Source of the DNA: Acidovorax sp. 106 | GTDB lineage: Bacteria > Pseudomonadota > Gammaproteobacteria > Burkholderiales > Burkholderiaceae_C | Direction: 5' to 3' | DNA: 64,000 nucleotides | Assembly (NCBI RefSeq): GCF_003663825.1 | Contig: NZ_RCCC01000001.1 | Location: forward strand, 2,364,501 to 2,428,500 | Part shown: one piece after another, positions 1 to 8,462 of the stretch | Layout of the letters: every line of letters begins with the position of its first letter | Position numbering within the stretch: position 1 is the first letter of the stretch | Program-made: the position numbers and the translations under genes | Notes under the pieces: generated by a model | What the model saw: the letters and a program-made list of their open reading frames with translations, nothing else | Database searches by the model: none | Told to the model about the DNA's origin: nothing

Positions 1-972
1 TGGGGGCACTTTGGCTGGCTGTACCAGGACGTGATCCGGCGCGGCTACCAACTGGGCGTGGCCGCCAGCAGCGACGAGCACCGGGGCCGCCCCGGCGGCG
101 GCGCGCCTGGTGTGCAGGTGTTTGGCGTGCATGGCGGCCTGACGGGCGTGCTGGCCGACCAGCTGGACCGTGCCAGCGTGGGCCGCGCCCTGCGCGCGCG
201 CCACACCTGGGCCACGACGGGCGAGCATGCGGCCGTCATCACCCGCGTGGGCGAACACCGCCAGGGCGACGCCTTTGACTGGCAGGGCGAGGCGCCCGTT
301 CACTACCAGTTCCTGGGTCAGAGCGGGTGGGAGTATCTGGCGGCCTACGACCACACAGGCCGCATCTGGGAGCGCGACCTGCACCGCGAGCTGGGCTACT
401 CCGAGCGGCGCATTCGTCTGCGCTGGGGCGGGGCGCGCATCCCTGACCGCTACCGCTGGGCCGCCTGGCAAGGGCGTATCCAGATCTTGGGCGGCACGGT
501 GCTGGGCTTTCACAGCCATGGCTTTGAGCACGCCGAAGAGTCCGCTTGGCGCGCCGGCCCCACCGAACTGGGATTTCGCAGCGACACCTATGGCGATGCC
601 GATGGCATCGAGATCGAAGTCAGCCGTCTGGCGGATCTGCGCATCGTTGTCAGCGGCACCATCGACAGCTTCGTCAAGGTGGGCGATCCGCTGCAGTCCA
701 ACCCGTTCGTGCACCGCCCGGACTTTCACTGGGAAGTCTCAGGCGCTGAGTTGCTGCAGGCCGGGCGCTTGCAACTGGACCTGGGCGGCACCGAGCTGTT
801 TGTGGCCCTGGAGCGCCTGACCGATGCGCCCTTGCCCCAGTCCGTGGAAGGCGTGGTTGCGGTGGCGCCGCAGAACGCGCCCTTTGGTTTCAGGCCCGTG
901 TACTTCCACGGGCGCCAGCGCAACGACAGCAAGGCCTGGTCTTCCGCGCATTTCATCCGTTTCAAAGAGTGA
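1..972 (+). CDS. DUF3604 family protein, C-terminal part
   Basis: The reading frame is open from the first base, so the true start lies upstream; 323 residues are visible. The segment from WGHFGW through SSDEHRGRPGG to LRARHTWATTG is the characteristic end of DUF3604 proteins, which have a PHP-like metal-dependent hydrolase fold; the SSDEH histidine is a likely metal ligand. The remaining 230 residues look like the beta-rich C-terminal region of the family. Its substrate is unknown. The stop codon sits only six bases before a structured repeat that may act as the 3' end of the transcript. The family call is fairly secure, the function is not. Confidence 0.75.
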   Translation, partial: WGHFGWLYQDVIRRGYQLGVAASSDEHRGRPGGGAPGVQVFGVHGGLTGVLADQLDRASVGRALRARHTWATTGEHAAVITRVGEHRQGDAFDWQGEAPVHYQFLGQSGWEYLAAYDHTGRIWERDLHRELGYSERRIRLRWGGARIPDRYRWAAWQGRIQILGGTVLGFHSHGFEHAEESAWRAGPTELGFRSDTYGDADGIEIEVSRLADLRIVVSGTIDSFVKVGDPLQSNPFVHRPDFHWEVSGAELLQAGRLQLDLGGTELFVALERLTDAPLPQSVEGVVAVAPQNAPFGFRPVYFHGRQRNDSKAWSSAHFIRFKE

Positions 973-1050
973 GCGCATCTCAAAAAACTCCCCTGGCGTT
1001 GTTGTCCCGTCTTGTCGTACCGCTTGTACTGCCTGCGACGGAACGCCTAG

Positions 1051-1922
1051 AGCGTGTTATGAACTTCCCGCTGCAGCCAGCACCCGTGCGGCAGCGGGCA
1101 ACATGAGCACCGCAAACACCAGGAAATGCAGCCCGCCGAGCACTTCGGGTAGTCGCTCGTAGTCCCGCGATAGCCTGCGAAACCTCGCCAGCCAGCCGAA
1201 GCTTCTCTCCACCACCCAGCGGCGCGGCAGCAGTACAAAGCCTTTCTTTGCCTCGGGCAGCTTCACGATGTGCAGGTCGATGCCGTTGTCCTGCGCCGCT
1301 TTGGATGCCGCTTCACCCGTGTAGCCTTGGTCTGCCCAGGCCAGTTGTACCGTGTGGCCCGTGGCCTGCTGTACGTCTTCGCACAGGCGCTGCACCTGCG
1401 CACGTTCCTGTTCGTCTGCAGGCGTGACATGCACTGCCAGCAAGTGGCCCAGCGTGTCCACGGCCATGTGCACCTTGCTGCCGCGCTTGCGTTTGTAGCC
1501 GTCGTAGCCTGCACGTGGACCGCTCTCGCAACTCGATTGCAGCGTGCGCCCATCCATCACTACTGCGCTGGGCTGGCCCTGGCGCCCCTGTGCTACGCGA
1601 ATGATGGAGCGCAGATCCGACACTATCGCCTCGAAGCAGCCCGCGTCAAGCCAACGCCTGCTTTGCTGGTAGACCGCCTCCCACGGCGGCAGATCGTTGG
1701 GCAGCATCCGCCAGGGCGCTCCTGCGCGCACCAGCCAGCGCAGCGCGTTGAAGACTTCGCGCAGATCATGCTCGCGCTGGGGCGCGTGCTGATTCATCAA
1801 GGTCAGGTAGGGCGCAGCGAAGCTCCATTCTTCATCGCTGACGTCTGTCGGGTAAGGCTTGCGGGGCATCTGCAAACTCTACCCTTGGCTCCGTGCTCAC
1901 GCAGCAAAGTTCATAACACGCT
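1051..1922 (-). mobile_element. Complete IS5-family insertion sequence, 872 bp
   Basis: The ends are perfect inverted repeats starting AGCGTGTTATGAACTT. CTAG flanks both sides (1047-1050 and 1923-1926). The uninterrupted repeat at 8383-8395 shows a single CTAG at the equivalent place, so this is a target duplication. Because CTAG is a palindrome the same data also fit a two-base TA duplication with ends at 1050 and 1923. IS5-family elements of the IS427/IS1031 kind choose such sites. Ends and transposase are intact, suggesting a recent, potentially active insertion. Confidence 0.93.
1057..1875 (-). CDS. IS5-family DDE transposase
   Basis: This 272-residue protein fills the IS. The N-terminal DUF4096-like part contains DEEW, LRWLVRAGAPWRMLP and the family's typical tryptophan-rich stretch. 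The DDE catalytic residues are apparent in VMDGRTLQ, AWADQGYTG and VVERSFGWLARFRRLSRDYER. Unlike several IS427-group elements, which need a frameshift between two frames, this one is a single open frame. It catalyses cut-and-paste transposition of its own element. The start is about 30 bases inside the right inverted repeat; an alternative ATG lies two codons further in. Confidence 0.95.
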   Translation of the reverse strand: MQMPRKPYPTDVSDEEWSFAAPYLTLMNQHAPQREHDLREVFNALRWLVRAGAPWRMLPNDLPPWEAVYQQSRRWLDAGCFEAIVSDLRSIIRVAQGRQGQPSAVVMDGRTLQSSCESGPRAGYDGYKRKRGSKVHMAVDTLGHLLAVHVTPADEQERAQVQRLCEDVQQATGHTVQLAWADQGYTGEAASKAAQDNGIDLHIVKLPEAKKGFVLLPRRWVVERSFGWLARFRRLSRDYERLPEVLGGLHFLVFAVLMLPAAARVLAAAGSS

Positions 1923-2015
1923 CTAGCCAGGGCCGCTTCGCTGAGTTTTTTGAGCCGCTTTCAGCGCGGCACGGGCGGGGTGCTTGGATGATTTGGTTTT
2001 AAACAACCAAAAAAT

Positions 2016-2030
2016 TATTCGTTCTGAATA
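2016..2030. promoter_or_regulatory. Possible LysR-type operator before the tauD-like operon
   Basis: TATTC-GTTCT-GAATA is a perfect 5-5-5 palindrome that also satisfies the T-N11-A LysR box. A second inverted repeat, TTGGTT/AACCAA, lies just upstream at 1993-2010. Both are in an AT-rich patch about 90 bases before the dioxygenase start. CysB/Cbl-like LysR regulators commonly control sulfonate transport genes, so this is a plausible site, but no regulator is encoded next to it. Confidence 0.35.
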
Positions 2031-2120
2031 TGAAGATGGCTTCGTACAGTGAACACCAGTCCCGTTCTAACGGTTCATTCACGGCGCCTCACCGGTTCGC
2101 CGATTTCCAGGTTTTGATGT

Positions 2121-3017
2121 ATGTCCGCTGTCCTGACCCCCACCGCTGCACCCTCTCGCTCCACCTCGCCCATCACCATCGCCCCCCTGGGCGACGTGCT
2201 GGGCGCTGAAGTCATCGGCCTGGACCTGTCCCACCCGCTCGCCGCCGATGACTTTGCCCGCATCCACCGCGCGCACCTGGATCACCATGTGCTGGTGTTT
2301 CGCGACCAGCACATCACGCCAGGCCAGCAGGTCGAGTTCAGCCGCCGCTTCGGCCCGCTGCAAATTCATGTGCTGAGCCAGTTTGCGCTGGCCGGACACC
2401 CTGAGATCCTCATCATCTCCAACATCAAAGAGCACGGCCAGCCCATCGGCCTGGGCGACGCCGGGCACTTCTGGCACTCGGACCTTTCGTACGTGGAAAA
2501 GCCCAGCCTGGGCTCCATGCTGCATGCGCAGGAGCTGCCCGCTGAGGGCGGCGACACGCTGTTTGCCAACCAGCATCTGGCCTGGGACAGGCTGCCTGAG
2601 CACCTCAAGACTGCTGTGCAGGGCCTGCGGGCCGAGCACACCTACCTGGCCCGCTACGAAGAGCTGCGCGCGCGCAACCCGTGGCGACCTGCGCTTACGC
2701 AAGAGCAAATCGACAAAGTCAAACCCGTGGTGCATCCCGTGGTGCGTACCCACCCCGAAAACGGCCGCAAGGCGCTGTTTGTGAGCGAGCATTTCACCAC
2801 CCGCATCGTGGGCCTCCCCGAGGACGAAAGCCGTGACCTGCTGGGCCAGTTGTTTGCCCACAGCACGCAGCCGTCACTGCAGTACCGCCATGCCTGGCAG
2901 CCGGGGGATATGGTGTTTTGGGACAACCGCTCCGTCACCCACCTGGCCGCAGGCACGCCCGAGCACCTGCGCCGCAAGCTCTACCGCACCACCATCGAAG
3001 GCTCTGTGCCTTATTGA
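2121..3017 (+). CDS. TauD/TfdA-family 2-oxoglutarate dioxygenase
   Basis: The 298-residue protein has the facial triad of Fe(II)/2-oxoglutarate dioxygenases: H119 and D121 in FWHSD and a distal H274 in SVTHLAAG, followed by the arginine-rich RRKLYRTT that binds 2-oxoglutarate. Length and motifs fit TauD (taurine), TfdA and alkylsulfatase-type enzymes, which hydroxylate a substrate so that sulfite, an alcohol or sulfate leaves. It leads an operon with a NitT/TauT-type importer, which favours an organosulfur or similar small anionic substrate. Which substrate cannot be told from sequence, so no gene symbol is given. Confidence 0.85.
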   Translation: MSAVLTPTAAPSRSTSPITIAPLGDVLGAEVIGLDLSHPLAADDFARIHRAHLDHHVLVFRDQHITPGQQVEFSRRFGPLQIHVLSQFALAGHPEILIISNIKEHGQPIGLGDAGHFWHSDLSYVEKPSLGSMLHAQELPAEGGDTLFANQHLAWDRLPEHLKTAVQGLRAEHTYLARYEELRARNPWRPALTQEQIDKVKPVVHPVVRTHPENGRKALFVSEHFTTRIVGLPEDESRDLLGQLFAHSTQPSLQYRHAWQPGDMVFWDNRSVTHLAAGTPEHLRRKLYRTTIEGSVPY

Positions 3018-3123
3018 CCCGCCGATAGGCCGCACTGGGGCGCACCGCTCGACTTTTTTGACCACTCGCCACTGTGCCTGGCAGAGCCCAGGCGCGCCGC
3101 TGCATTTTCTGGAGAAACCTGCC

Positions 3124-4170
3124 ATGACCTTTGCCTTCCTCCCCTCCCGCCGCCGCTGGGCGCGCCGCACCACCGCTTTGCTGGCCGGGGCCAGTCTGCT
3201 GGCTGCGGGCCTGTCTTTCTCTGCCGCCGCACGGGCCGAGGGGCAGCTGCGCATTGCCGAGCAGTTCGGCATTGTGTACCTGCTGCTCAACGTGGCCCAA
3301 GAGCAAAAGCTCATCGAAAAGCATGGCCGGGAAGCGGGGGTGGACGTGAAGGTGGATTGGGTCAAGCTCTCGGGTGGCTCGGCCGTCAACGATGCGTTGC
3401 TGTCCGGCTCCATCGACATCGCCGGGGCGGGCGTGGGGCCGCTGCTCACGCTGTGGGACCGCACCCACGGCAAGCAGAACGTGCGCGGCGTGGCCTCGCT
3501 GGGCAACTTTCCGTACTACCTGGTGAGCAACAACCCCAGCGTGAAGTCCATCGCGGACTTCACCGACAAGGACCGCATTGCACTGCCTGCCGTGGGTGTG
3601 TCGGTGCAGTCGCGTGTGCTGCAGCTCGCATCGGCCAAGCTGTGGGGCGATAAAGAATTTGCGCGCCTGGACAAGATCAGCGTGGCCGTGCCGCACCCCG
3701 AAGCGGCGGCGGCCATCATCAAGGGCGGCACCGAAATCACCGGCCACTTTGGCAACCCGCCGTTCCAGGAGCAGGAGCTGGCAGGCAACCCCAATGCGCG
3801 CATCGTGCTCAAGTCCTACGACGTGCTGGGCGGCCCGGCATCGGCCACCGTGCTCTACGCCACCGAGAAATTCCGCAAAGAGAACCCCAAGACCTACAAA
3901 GCCTTCATCAGTGCGCTGACCGAGGCCGCGCAGTTCACCGCCGCCAACCCCGAGAAGGCAGCCGACATCTACATCAAGGTGGCCAACGCCAAGATCGACC
4001 GGGACTTCCTCGTCAAGATCATCAAGAACCCCGAGGTGCAGTTCAAGATCGCGCCGCAAAACACCTTTGTATTGGCCGACTTCATGCACCGCGTGGGCGC
4101 CATCAAGAACAAGCCTGTGTCGTTCAAGGACTATTTCTTTGACGATGCGCATGTCGCCTCCGGGAGCTGA
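3124..4170 (+). CDS. NitT/TauT-type ABC substrate-binding protein 1
   Basis: This is a periplasmic binding protein of 348 residues. The start at 3124 gives a good signal peptide (RR-rich start, hydrophobic core, cleavage near ARA-EG at residue 38) and has GGAGA ten bases upstream. The mature part begins LRIAEQFGIVYLL and resembles SsuA/TauA/NrtA-like proteins of nitrate, sulfonate and taurine importers. It is a close paralogue of the next gene (both have EQ/QQFGI-YLL, IEKHG, SGSIDI/AGSLDI, LWDRT-GKQNV, HPEA/HPDA). It should deliver substrate to the permease/ATPase encoded downstream. Confidence 0.85.
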   Translation: MTFAFLPSRRRWARRTTALLAGASLLAAGLSFSAAARAEGQLRIAEQFGIVYLLLNVAQEQKLIEKHGREAGVDVKVDWVKLSGGSAVNDALLSGSIDIAGAGVGPLLTLWDRTHGKQNVRGVASLGNFPYYLVSNNPSVKSIADFTDKDRIALPAVGVSVQSRVLQLASAKLWGDKEFARLDKISVAVPHPEAAAAIIKGGTEITGHFGNPPFQEQELAGNPNARIVLKSYDVLGGPASATVLYATEKFRKENPKTYKAFISALTEAAQFTAANPEKAADIYIKVANAKIDRDFLVKIIKNPEVQFKIAPQNTFVLADFMHRVGAIKNKPVSFKDYFFDDAHVASGS

Positions 4171-4173
4171 TTC

Positions 4174-5190
4174 ATGGCGCAGTCTTTGAACCGTTGGGTG
4201 CGCCGTGGCCTTTGGGCCTGCGTGGCGGCCCTGGCCACCACGGCCACCGCCGCCCAGGCGGAAGGCCGTATCCGCGTGGCGCAGCAGTTTGGCATTGGCT
4301 ACCTGCTGCTCGATGTGGTGCGCGAGCAGCAGCTCATCGAAAAGCACGGCAAGCCACTGGGCGTGGACGTGCAGGTGGAGTGGGCGCAGCTCTCGGGCGC
4401 CACGGTCATGAACGAAGCCTTGCTGGCCGGATCGCTCGACATCGTCTCTGCGGGCATCCCGCCAGCCCTGGTGCTGTGGGACCGCACACGGGGCAAGCAA
4501 AACGTGAAGGTGGTGGCGTCGCTGGGTTCGTTGCCCAATTACCTGCTCACCAACAACCCCAACGTGCGCAGCCTCAAGGACTTGAGCGACAAGGACCGCA
4601 TTGCTGTGCCTGCAGCGGGTGTGGGTTTTCAGTCGCGCACCCTGCAGATTGAAACGGCCCGCCAGTTTGGTGCTGCGGAATTCAAGCGCTTTGACACCAT
4701 CTCGGTCAGCTTGCCGCACCCCGATGCCACAGCGGCGCTCATCAAGGGCGGCTCCGAGGTCAACACCCATTTCTCGAGCGCACCGTTTTACTACCAGGCG
4801 CTGGAGAACAAGCAGGTACGCAAGGTGCTGAGCTCGTACGACATTCTGGGCGGCCCAGCCACGTTCAACGTGCTCTACACCACCCAGAAGTTCCACGACG
4901 AGAACCCCAAGACCTACAAGGCGTTCTACAACGCGCTGGTTGAGGCCGAGCAGTTCGTCAAGGCCAACAAAGCCAAGGCGGCCGAGGTGTTCATCCGTGT
5001 GCAACAGTCCAAGCTGTCGCCCGAGCTGGTGCGCCGCATTGTGGAAGATCCCGAAAACGACTTCACGGTGACCCCACAGCGCACTTTCGTTTACGCCGAC
5101 GAGCTGCAGAAGCTGGGCGTTATCAAGAACCGAGCCACTTCATGGAAAGACTATTTCTTTGAAGAGGCGCATGCCTTGCCAGGGAGTTGA
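4174..5190 (+). CDS. NitT/TauT-type ABC substrate-binding protein 2 (tandem paralogue)
   Basis: It begins three bases after the stop of the first binding protein and is 338 residues long, with a signal peptide ending at AAQA-EG (about residue 29). It aligns with its neighbour almost from end to end, including the C-terminal FKDYFFDDAHVASGS / WKDYFFEEAHALPGS. Tandem duplication with divergence is the simplest reading. Differences cluster in the middle (NPPFQEQEL versus SAPFYYQAL), which may be where ligand specificity changed. It probably shares the single downstream permease and ATPase. Confidence 0.85.
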   Translation: MAQSLNRWVRRGLWACVAALATTATAAQAEGRIRVAQQFGIGYLLLDVVREQQLIEKHGKPLGVDVQVEWAQLSGATVMNEALLAGSLDIVSAGIPPALVLWDRTRGKQNVKVVASLGSLPNYLLTNNPNVRSLKDLSDKDRIAVPAAGVGFQSRTLQIETARQFGAAEFKRFDTISVSLPHPDATAALIKGGSEVNTHFSSAPFYYQALENKQVRKVLSSYDILGGPATFNVLYTTQKFHDENPKTYKAFYNALVEAEQFVKANKAKAAEVFIRVQQSKLSPELVRRIVEDPENDFTVTPQRTFVYADELQKLGVIKNRATSWKDYFFEEAHALPGS

Positions 5191-5191
5191 T

Positions 5192-6052
5192 ATGGCCACC
5201 ATCACCCATTTACCAGGGGCTGCATCCGCCCATGCCGCGCCGCCAGGGCCTGCCACCCCACTGCTGCAGGTGGACAATGTGAGCCTGGAGTACCGCACGC
5301 CGCAATCGGTGGTGCGCGCCACGCACCGCGTGAGCTTTGATGTGTACCAGGCCGACCGCTTCGTGCTGCTGGGCGCCTCGGGCTGTGGCAAGTCCACGCT
5401 GCTCAAGTCGGTGGCAGGCTTCATTGCCCCGGCTGAGGGCGAGATCCGCCTGGGCGGCCAGGTGGTGCGGGGCCCGGGGCCTGACCGCATCGTGGTGTTC
5501 CAGGAGTTCGATCAGTTGCCCCCGTGGAAGACCGTGGTGCAGAACGTGGTGTTTCCGCTGCTCGCCTCGCGCACCCTGGGGCGGGCTGAGGCCCGCGAGC
5601 GCGCCTTGCACTACCTGGACAAGGTGGGCCTGGCGAAGTTTGCCGATGCCTATCCGCACCAGCTCTCGGGCGGCATGAAGCAGCGCGTGGCCATTGCCCG
5701 CGCCCTGGCCATGCAGCCCCGGGTGCTGCTGATGGACGAGCCCTTTGCCGCGCTCGATGCCCTGACCCGCCGCAAGATGCAAGAGGAATTGCTGGCGCTG
5801 TGGGAGGAGGTGCGCTTCACGCTGCTGTTCGTCACCCACTCCATCGAAGAGGCCCTGGTGGTGGGCAACCGCATCGGTCTGCTCTCGCCCCATCCAGGGC
5901 GTGTGCGGGCCGAGATCAACAGCCACGCCTTTGGCCTGCACAGCGCGGGCAGCCCTGAATTTCAGGCGGCGGCGCAGCGCATCCACCATCTGCTGTTTGA
6001 GGGCGACGCCCCCGCCGTAGCCCCGGCCGAGCCCTGGAGGAAATCTGCATGA
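5192..6052 (+). CDS. NitT/TauT-type ABC transporter ATPase
   Basis: The ATP-binding subunit has 286 residues from the ATG at 5192, one base after the previous stop; an in-frame upstream ATG at 5159 would overlap the binding protein and is less likely. Walker A is GASGCGKST (61-69), followed by a Q-loop in VFQEFDQLPPWKTV, the signature LSGGMKQRVAIARAL, Walker B LLMDEPFAALD and the switch histidine in FVTHS. The layout is that of SsuB/TauB. It energises uptake by the permease that follows with a four-base overlap. Confidence 0.93.
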   Translation: MATITHLPGAASAHAAPPGPATPLLQVDNVSLEYRTPQSVVRATHRVSFDVYQADRFVLLGASGCGKSTLLKSVAGFIAPAEGEIRLGGQVVRGPGPDRIVVFQEFDQLPPWKTVVQNVVFPLLASRTLGRAEARERALHYLDKVGLAKFADAYPHQLSGGMKQRVAIARALAMQPRVLLMDEPFAALDALTRRKMQEELLALWEEVRFTLLFVTHSIEEALVVGNRIGLLSPHPGRVRAEINSHAFGLHSAGSPEFQAAAQRIHHLLFEGDAPAVAPAEPWRKSA

Positions 6053-6948
6053 GCGCCGCCCCAGGAAATGCTGCCCTCATCGGCGGCCTGCAGCCGCCGG
6101 TGCGGCCTGAATACGAACGCCCGCTGGAGCCCCTGACCGGTGTGGCACCCCAGCGCCCGCTGCCCTGGGCGGCGCGCCTTTGGCAGCAAGGCTGGCTGCG
6201 CAAGACGGCCATCTTGCTGGTGCTGGCCCTGGTGTGGGAGCTGCTCGCGCGCTGGCAGGACAACGACTTGCTATTGCCCACCTTCACGGCCACGGCCCGG
6301 GCTTTTGTCGATGGCATCGCCACCGGCGAATTGCTGGGCAAGGCCGCGCTGTCGCTGGGCGTGTTGCTGCAGGGCTACCTGGCGGGCATCTTGGCGGCCT
6401 TTGTGCTGACCACGCTGGCCGTGTCCACCCAGATCGGGCGGGACCTGCTGGCCACGCTCACGGCCATGTTCAACCCCCTGCCTGCCATCGCATTGCTGCC
6501 GCTGGCACTGCTGTGGTTTGGTCTGGGCCAGGGGAGCCTGGTGTTTGTGCTGGTCCACTCGGTGCTGTGGCCGCTGGCGCTGAACACCTATGCAGGGTTT
6601 CAGGCCGTGCCTGAGACTTTGCGCATGGCCGGGCGCAACTATGGCCTGCGCGGCGTGCCGTATGTGCTGCAAATCCTCGTGCCTGCCGCGCTGCCGTCCA
6701 TCCTGTCGGGGCTCAAGATCGGCTGGGCGTTTGCCTGGCGCACCCTGATTGCTGCCGAGCTGGTGTTTGGGGCGTCCTCGGGCAAAGGCGGGCTCGGTTG
6801 GTACATCTTCCAGAACCGCAACGAGCTGTACACCGACAAGGTGTTTGCAGGTCTGGCCATGGTGATTGCCATCGGGCTGCTGGTGGAGAACCTGGGCTTT
6901 CATGCGCTGGAGCGGGTGACAGTGCGCCGCTGGGGCGTGCAGCGCTGA
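6049..6948 (+). CDS. NitT/TauT-type ABC transporter permease
   Basis: This inner-membrane protein of 299 residues has a soluble N-terminal tail of about 45 residues and then roughly six hydrophobic segments, as in SsuC/TauC. The cytoplasmic EAA-like loop reads RNYGLRGVPYVLQILVPAALPSILSGL (about residues 195-225), the ATPase contact. The ATGA overlap with the ATPase gene indicates translational coupling. With the two binding proteins it should form one importer, and the TauD-like enzyme suggests an organosulfur-type cargo. Confidence 0.92.
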   Translation: MSAAPGNAALIGGLQPPVRPEYERPLEPLTGVAPQRPLPWAARLWQQGWLRKTAILLVLALVWELLARWQDNDLLLPTFTATARAFVDGIATGELLGKAALSLGVLLQGYLAGILAAFVLTTLAVSTQIGRDLLATLTAMFNPLPAIALLPLALLWFGLGQGSLVFVLVHSVLWPLALNTYAGFQAVPETLRMAGRNYGLRGVPYVLQILVPAALPSILSGLKIGWAFAWRTLIAAELVFGASSGKGGLGWYIFQNRNELYTDKVFAGLAMVIAIGLLVENLGFHALERVTVRRWGVQR

Positions 6949-6998
6949 GCTTCTGTTCAACGTGGTGACGCAAGGCGGGGCGGCCCTACACTCGCGGC

Positions 6999-7193
6999 AT
7001 GCTCCGCTGGCTCATCGTTGTCTTTCTCGCCCTGGTGTTGATCAATGGCTTCTCACCTTGGCTGCAGCGCATGGGGCTGGGCCGCTTGCCGGGCGACTGG
7101 CGGTTTCGGCTCTTTGGGCGCGACTGGTACATCCCGTTGGCCAGCACCTTGCTGCTCAGTTTTGCGGCCAGCCTGATTGCCAAGTGGGTGTGA
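6999..7193 (+). CDS. DUF2905 small membrane protein
   Basis: The 64-residue protein has one hydrophobic helix at each end and the central GRLPGDWRFR-GRDWYIPLASTLLLS motif that marks DUF2905. Family members are small inner-membrane proteins of unknown role. It follows the ABC permease by 50 bases and may be read as the last gene of that transcript or on its own. Family membership is confident, function unknown. Confidence 0.85.
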   Translation: MLRWLIVVFLALVLINGFSPWLQRMGLGRLPGDWRFRLFGRDWYIPLASTLLLSFAASLIAKWV

Positions 7194-7271
7194 ACTGTTG
7201 GCGGGGTTGGTTGAATCGCCAGGGGGCATCCCCAACTGTGAAGCCAATGCTCTGAGCACCACGAGAACCCC

Positions 7272-7706
7272 ATGACCGAAGCCCTGCACATCGTCTGCCC
7301 CCACTGCCACACCACCAACCGCGTGCAGGCCGCCCAACTGGGCAGCGCGCCCGATTGCGGCAGCTGCCACCGACCCCTGTTTGCCGGCGCACCGCTGGAG
7401 CTGGATGCCACCAGCTTTGATAAGCAGGTGGCGCGCAGCCACATCCCGGTGGTGGTGGACTTCTGGGCACCCTGGTGCGGCCCCTGCCGCCAAATGGCCC
7501 CGGCCTTTGCCCAGGCTGCGCGCGAGCTGGAGCCACAGGTGCGCTTGGCTAAGCTCGACACCGAAGCGCACCAGGCGATTGCTGCGCGCTATGCCATCCG
7601 CAGCATTCCCACCATGGTGATTTTCAAGGGCGGGGCCGAGGTGGCACGCATCTCGGGCGCCTTGGGCGCGGCGGACATTGCCCGTTGGGTGCGCACGGCG
7701 GTGTGA
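7272..7706 (+). CDS. trxC: Thioredoxin 2
   Basis: The 144-residue protein has an N-terminal zinc ribbon (C9, C12, C29, C32) before a thioredoxin domain with the active site WCGPC (C69, C72) and the cis-proline in SIPTMVIF. That combination is diagnostic of TrxC, the zinc-binding cytoplasmic disulfide reductase induced under oxidative stress. It stands alone, transcribed in the same direction as the genes on both sides. Confidence 0.95.
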   Translation: MTEALHIVCPHCHTTNRVQAAQLGSAPDCGSCHRPLFAGAPLELDATSFDKQVARSHIPVVVDFWAPWCGPCRQMAPAFAQAARELEPQVRLAKLDTEAHQAIAARYAIRSIPTMVIFKGGAEVARISGALGAADIARWVRTAV

Positions 7707-7858
7707 CATAAATCGCGTTTGGCGAAGGTTTGATGGCGGTGGGTGGTGCGGCGGTGGCTTTGCAGCCCGGCTGCGCCTCTGCCGCCCGTAAGATGGCGCG
7801 CTTTGAGTGGCCACCGCGCTGTGGACTGCTCTGCGTCACCGTATCGGACCTATCGACC

Positions 7859-8317
7859 ATGACTCTCTTTCGCACCTTGTTCACCTGGCTGGCTGCTGCG
7901 GCACTGGCCGTCATCACGGCCATGTCTCCGGCCTATGCGCAAACGGACAAACCCATCGTCAACCCCTACGGCCAGTACCTGGCAGGGGATGGCTTGAAGA
8001 TCGAAATTGCCACCTACCTGGAGAAAAACCAGAGTGGCATGAACGACATGCTGGTCAAGATCACCGGCGCGGCCGCTTACGAGGCGGGCATTGATGGCAA
8101 GACCTTGCGCTACTCCGCCGAGCCTGCGGGCACGGGCTACAACCTCAAGCGCGATGGGCGCAACCTGATGAGCGTGCGTTCATCCTATGGCCGCTGGCAG
8201 CAGATCGAGGTGTACTTGGCGGGCCGCACCTACCAGGTCACCCCACGCGAAGAGATGGCCGAGCGTGTGATGCCGTTGCACCTGTTGACGGACTACCGGC
8301 AAAACGGCGGCAAGTAA
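7859..8317 (+). CDS. Secreted hypothetical protein
   Basis: The 152-residue protein has a clear signal peptide from the ATG at 7859 (MTLFRTLFTWLAAAALAV, cleavage near AYA-QT). The frame is open further upstream to 7730, but that extension has no signal-like character. The mature part is charged and mixed in structure, with no cysteines or recognisable motif. No family is recognised. The stop is followed within 15 bases by a structured repeat that may end the transcript. Confidence 0.7.
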   Translation: MTLFRTLFTWLAAAALAVITAMSPAYAQTDKPIVNPYGQYLAGDGLKIEIATYLEKNQSGMNDMLVKITGAAAYEAGIDGKTLRYSAEPAGTGYNLKRDGRNLMSVRSSYGRWQQIEVYLAGRTYQVTPREEMAERVMPLHLLTDYRQNGGK

Positions 8318-8320
8318 GCG

Positions 8321-8424
8321 CGGCCAACCCCCCCTGGCGTCGTTGTTCCGTCTTGTCGCACCCCTGTCTGCCTGCGACGGAACGCCTAGCCAGGGCCGCT
8401 TCGCTGAGTCGTTTTAGCCGCTCT
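8321..8424. repeat. Structured dispersed repeat, copy B (uninterrupted)
   Basis: This intact copy lies between converging genes. CCCTGGC (8332-8338) pairs with GCCAGGG (8389-8395) and CCGTC (8348-8352) with GACGG (8376-8380). The conserved CTAG is at 8386-8389. It gives the empty-site sequence for the IS insertion in copy A. Confidence 0.85.
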
Positions 8425-8462
8425 AAACACGTTGCTCTTCATCGGTGGCCGCCCTCCGTCCT

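Larger units (their letters stand above)
979..1954. repeat. Structured dispersed repeat, copy A, split by IS5 element
   Basis: The left half (979-1050) and right half (1923-1954) rejoin into a sequence closely matching the copies at 8321-8424 and 12441-12551. Nested pairing is visible: 12-base outer arms (979-990 with 1943-1954), CCCTGGC (991-997 region) with GCCAGGG (1926-1932), CCGTC (1007-1011) with GACGG (1037-1041), and a GTAC/GTAC hairpin (1017-1020, 1026-1029). The insertion lies at the CTAG that is conserved in the other copies. Confidence 0.85.

Noticed and set aside
2833..3123. Upstream extension of the first binding protein into the dioxygenase gene
   Set aside because: The signal peptide and ribosome site are at 3124. 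The extension overlaps the dioxygenase gene in another frame.
2935..5004. Minus-strand open frame of 689 codons opposite the tandem binding proteins
   Set aside because: It is a GC-bias shadow of the two paralogous plus-strand genes; its His/Gly/Val-rich composition and internal repetition mirror the duplication, and it has no domain.
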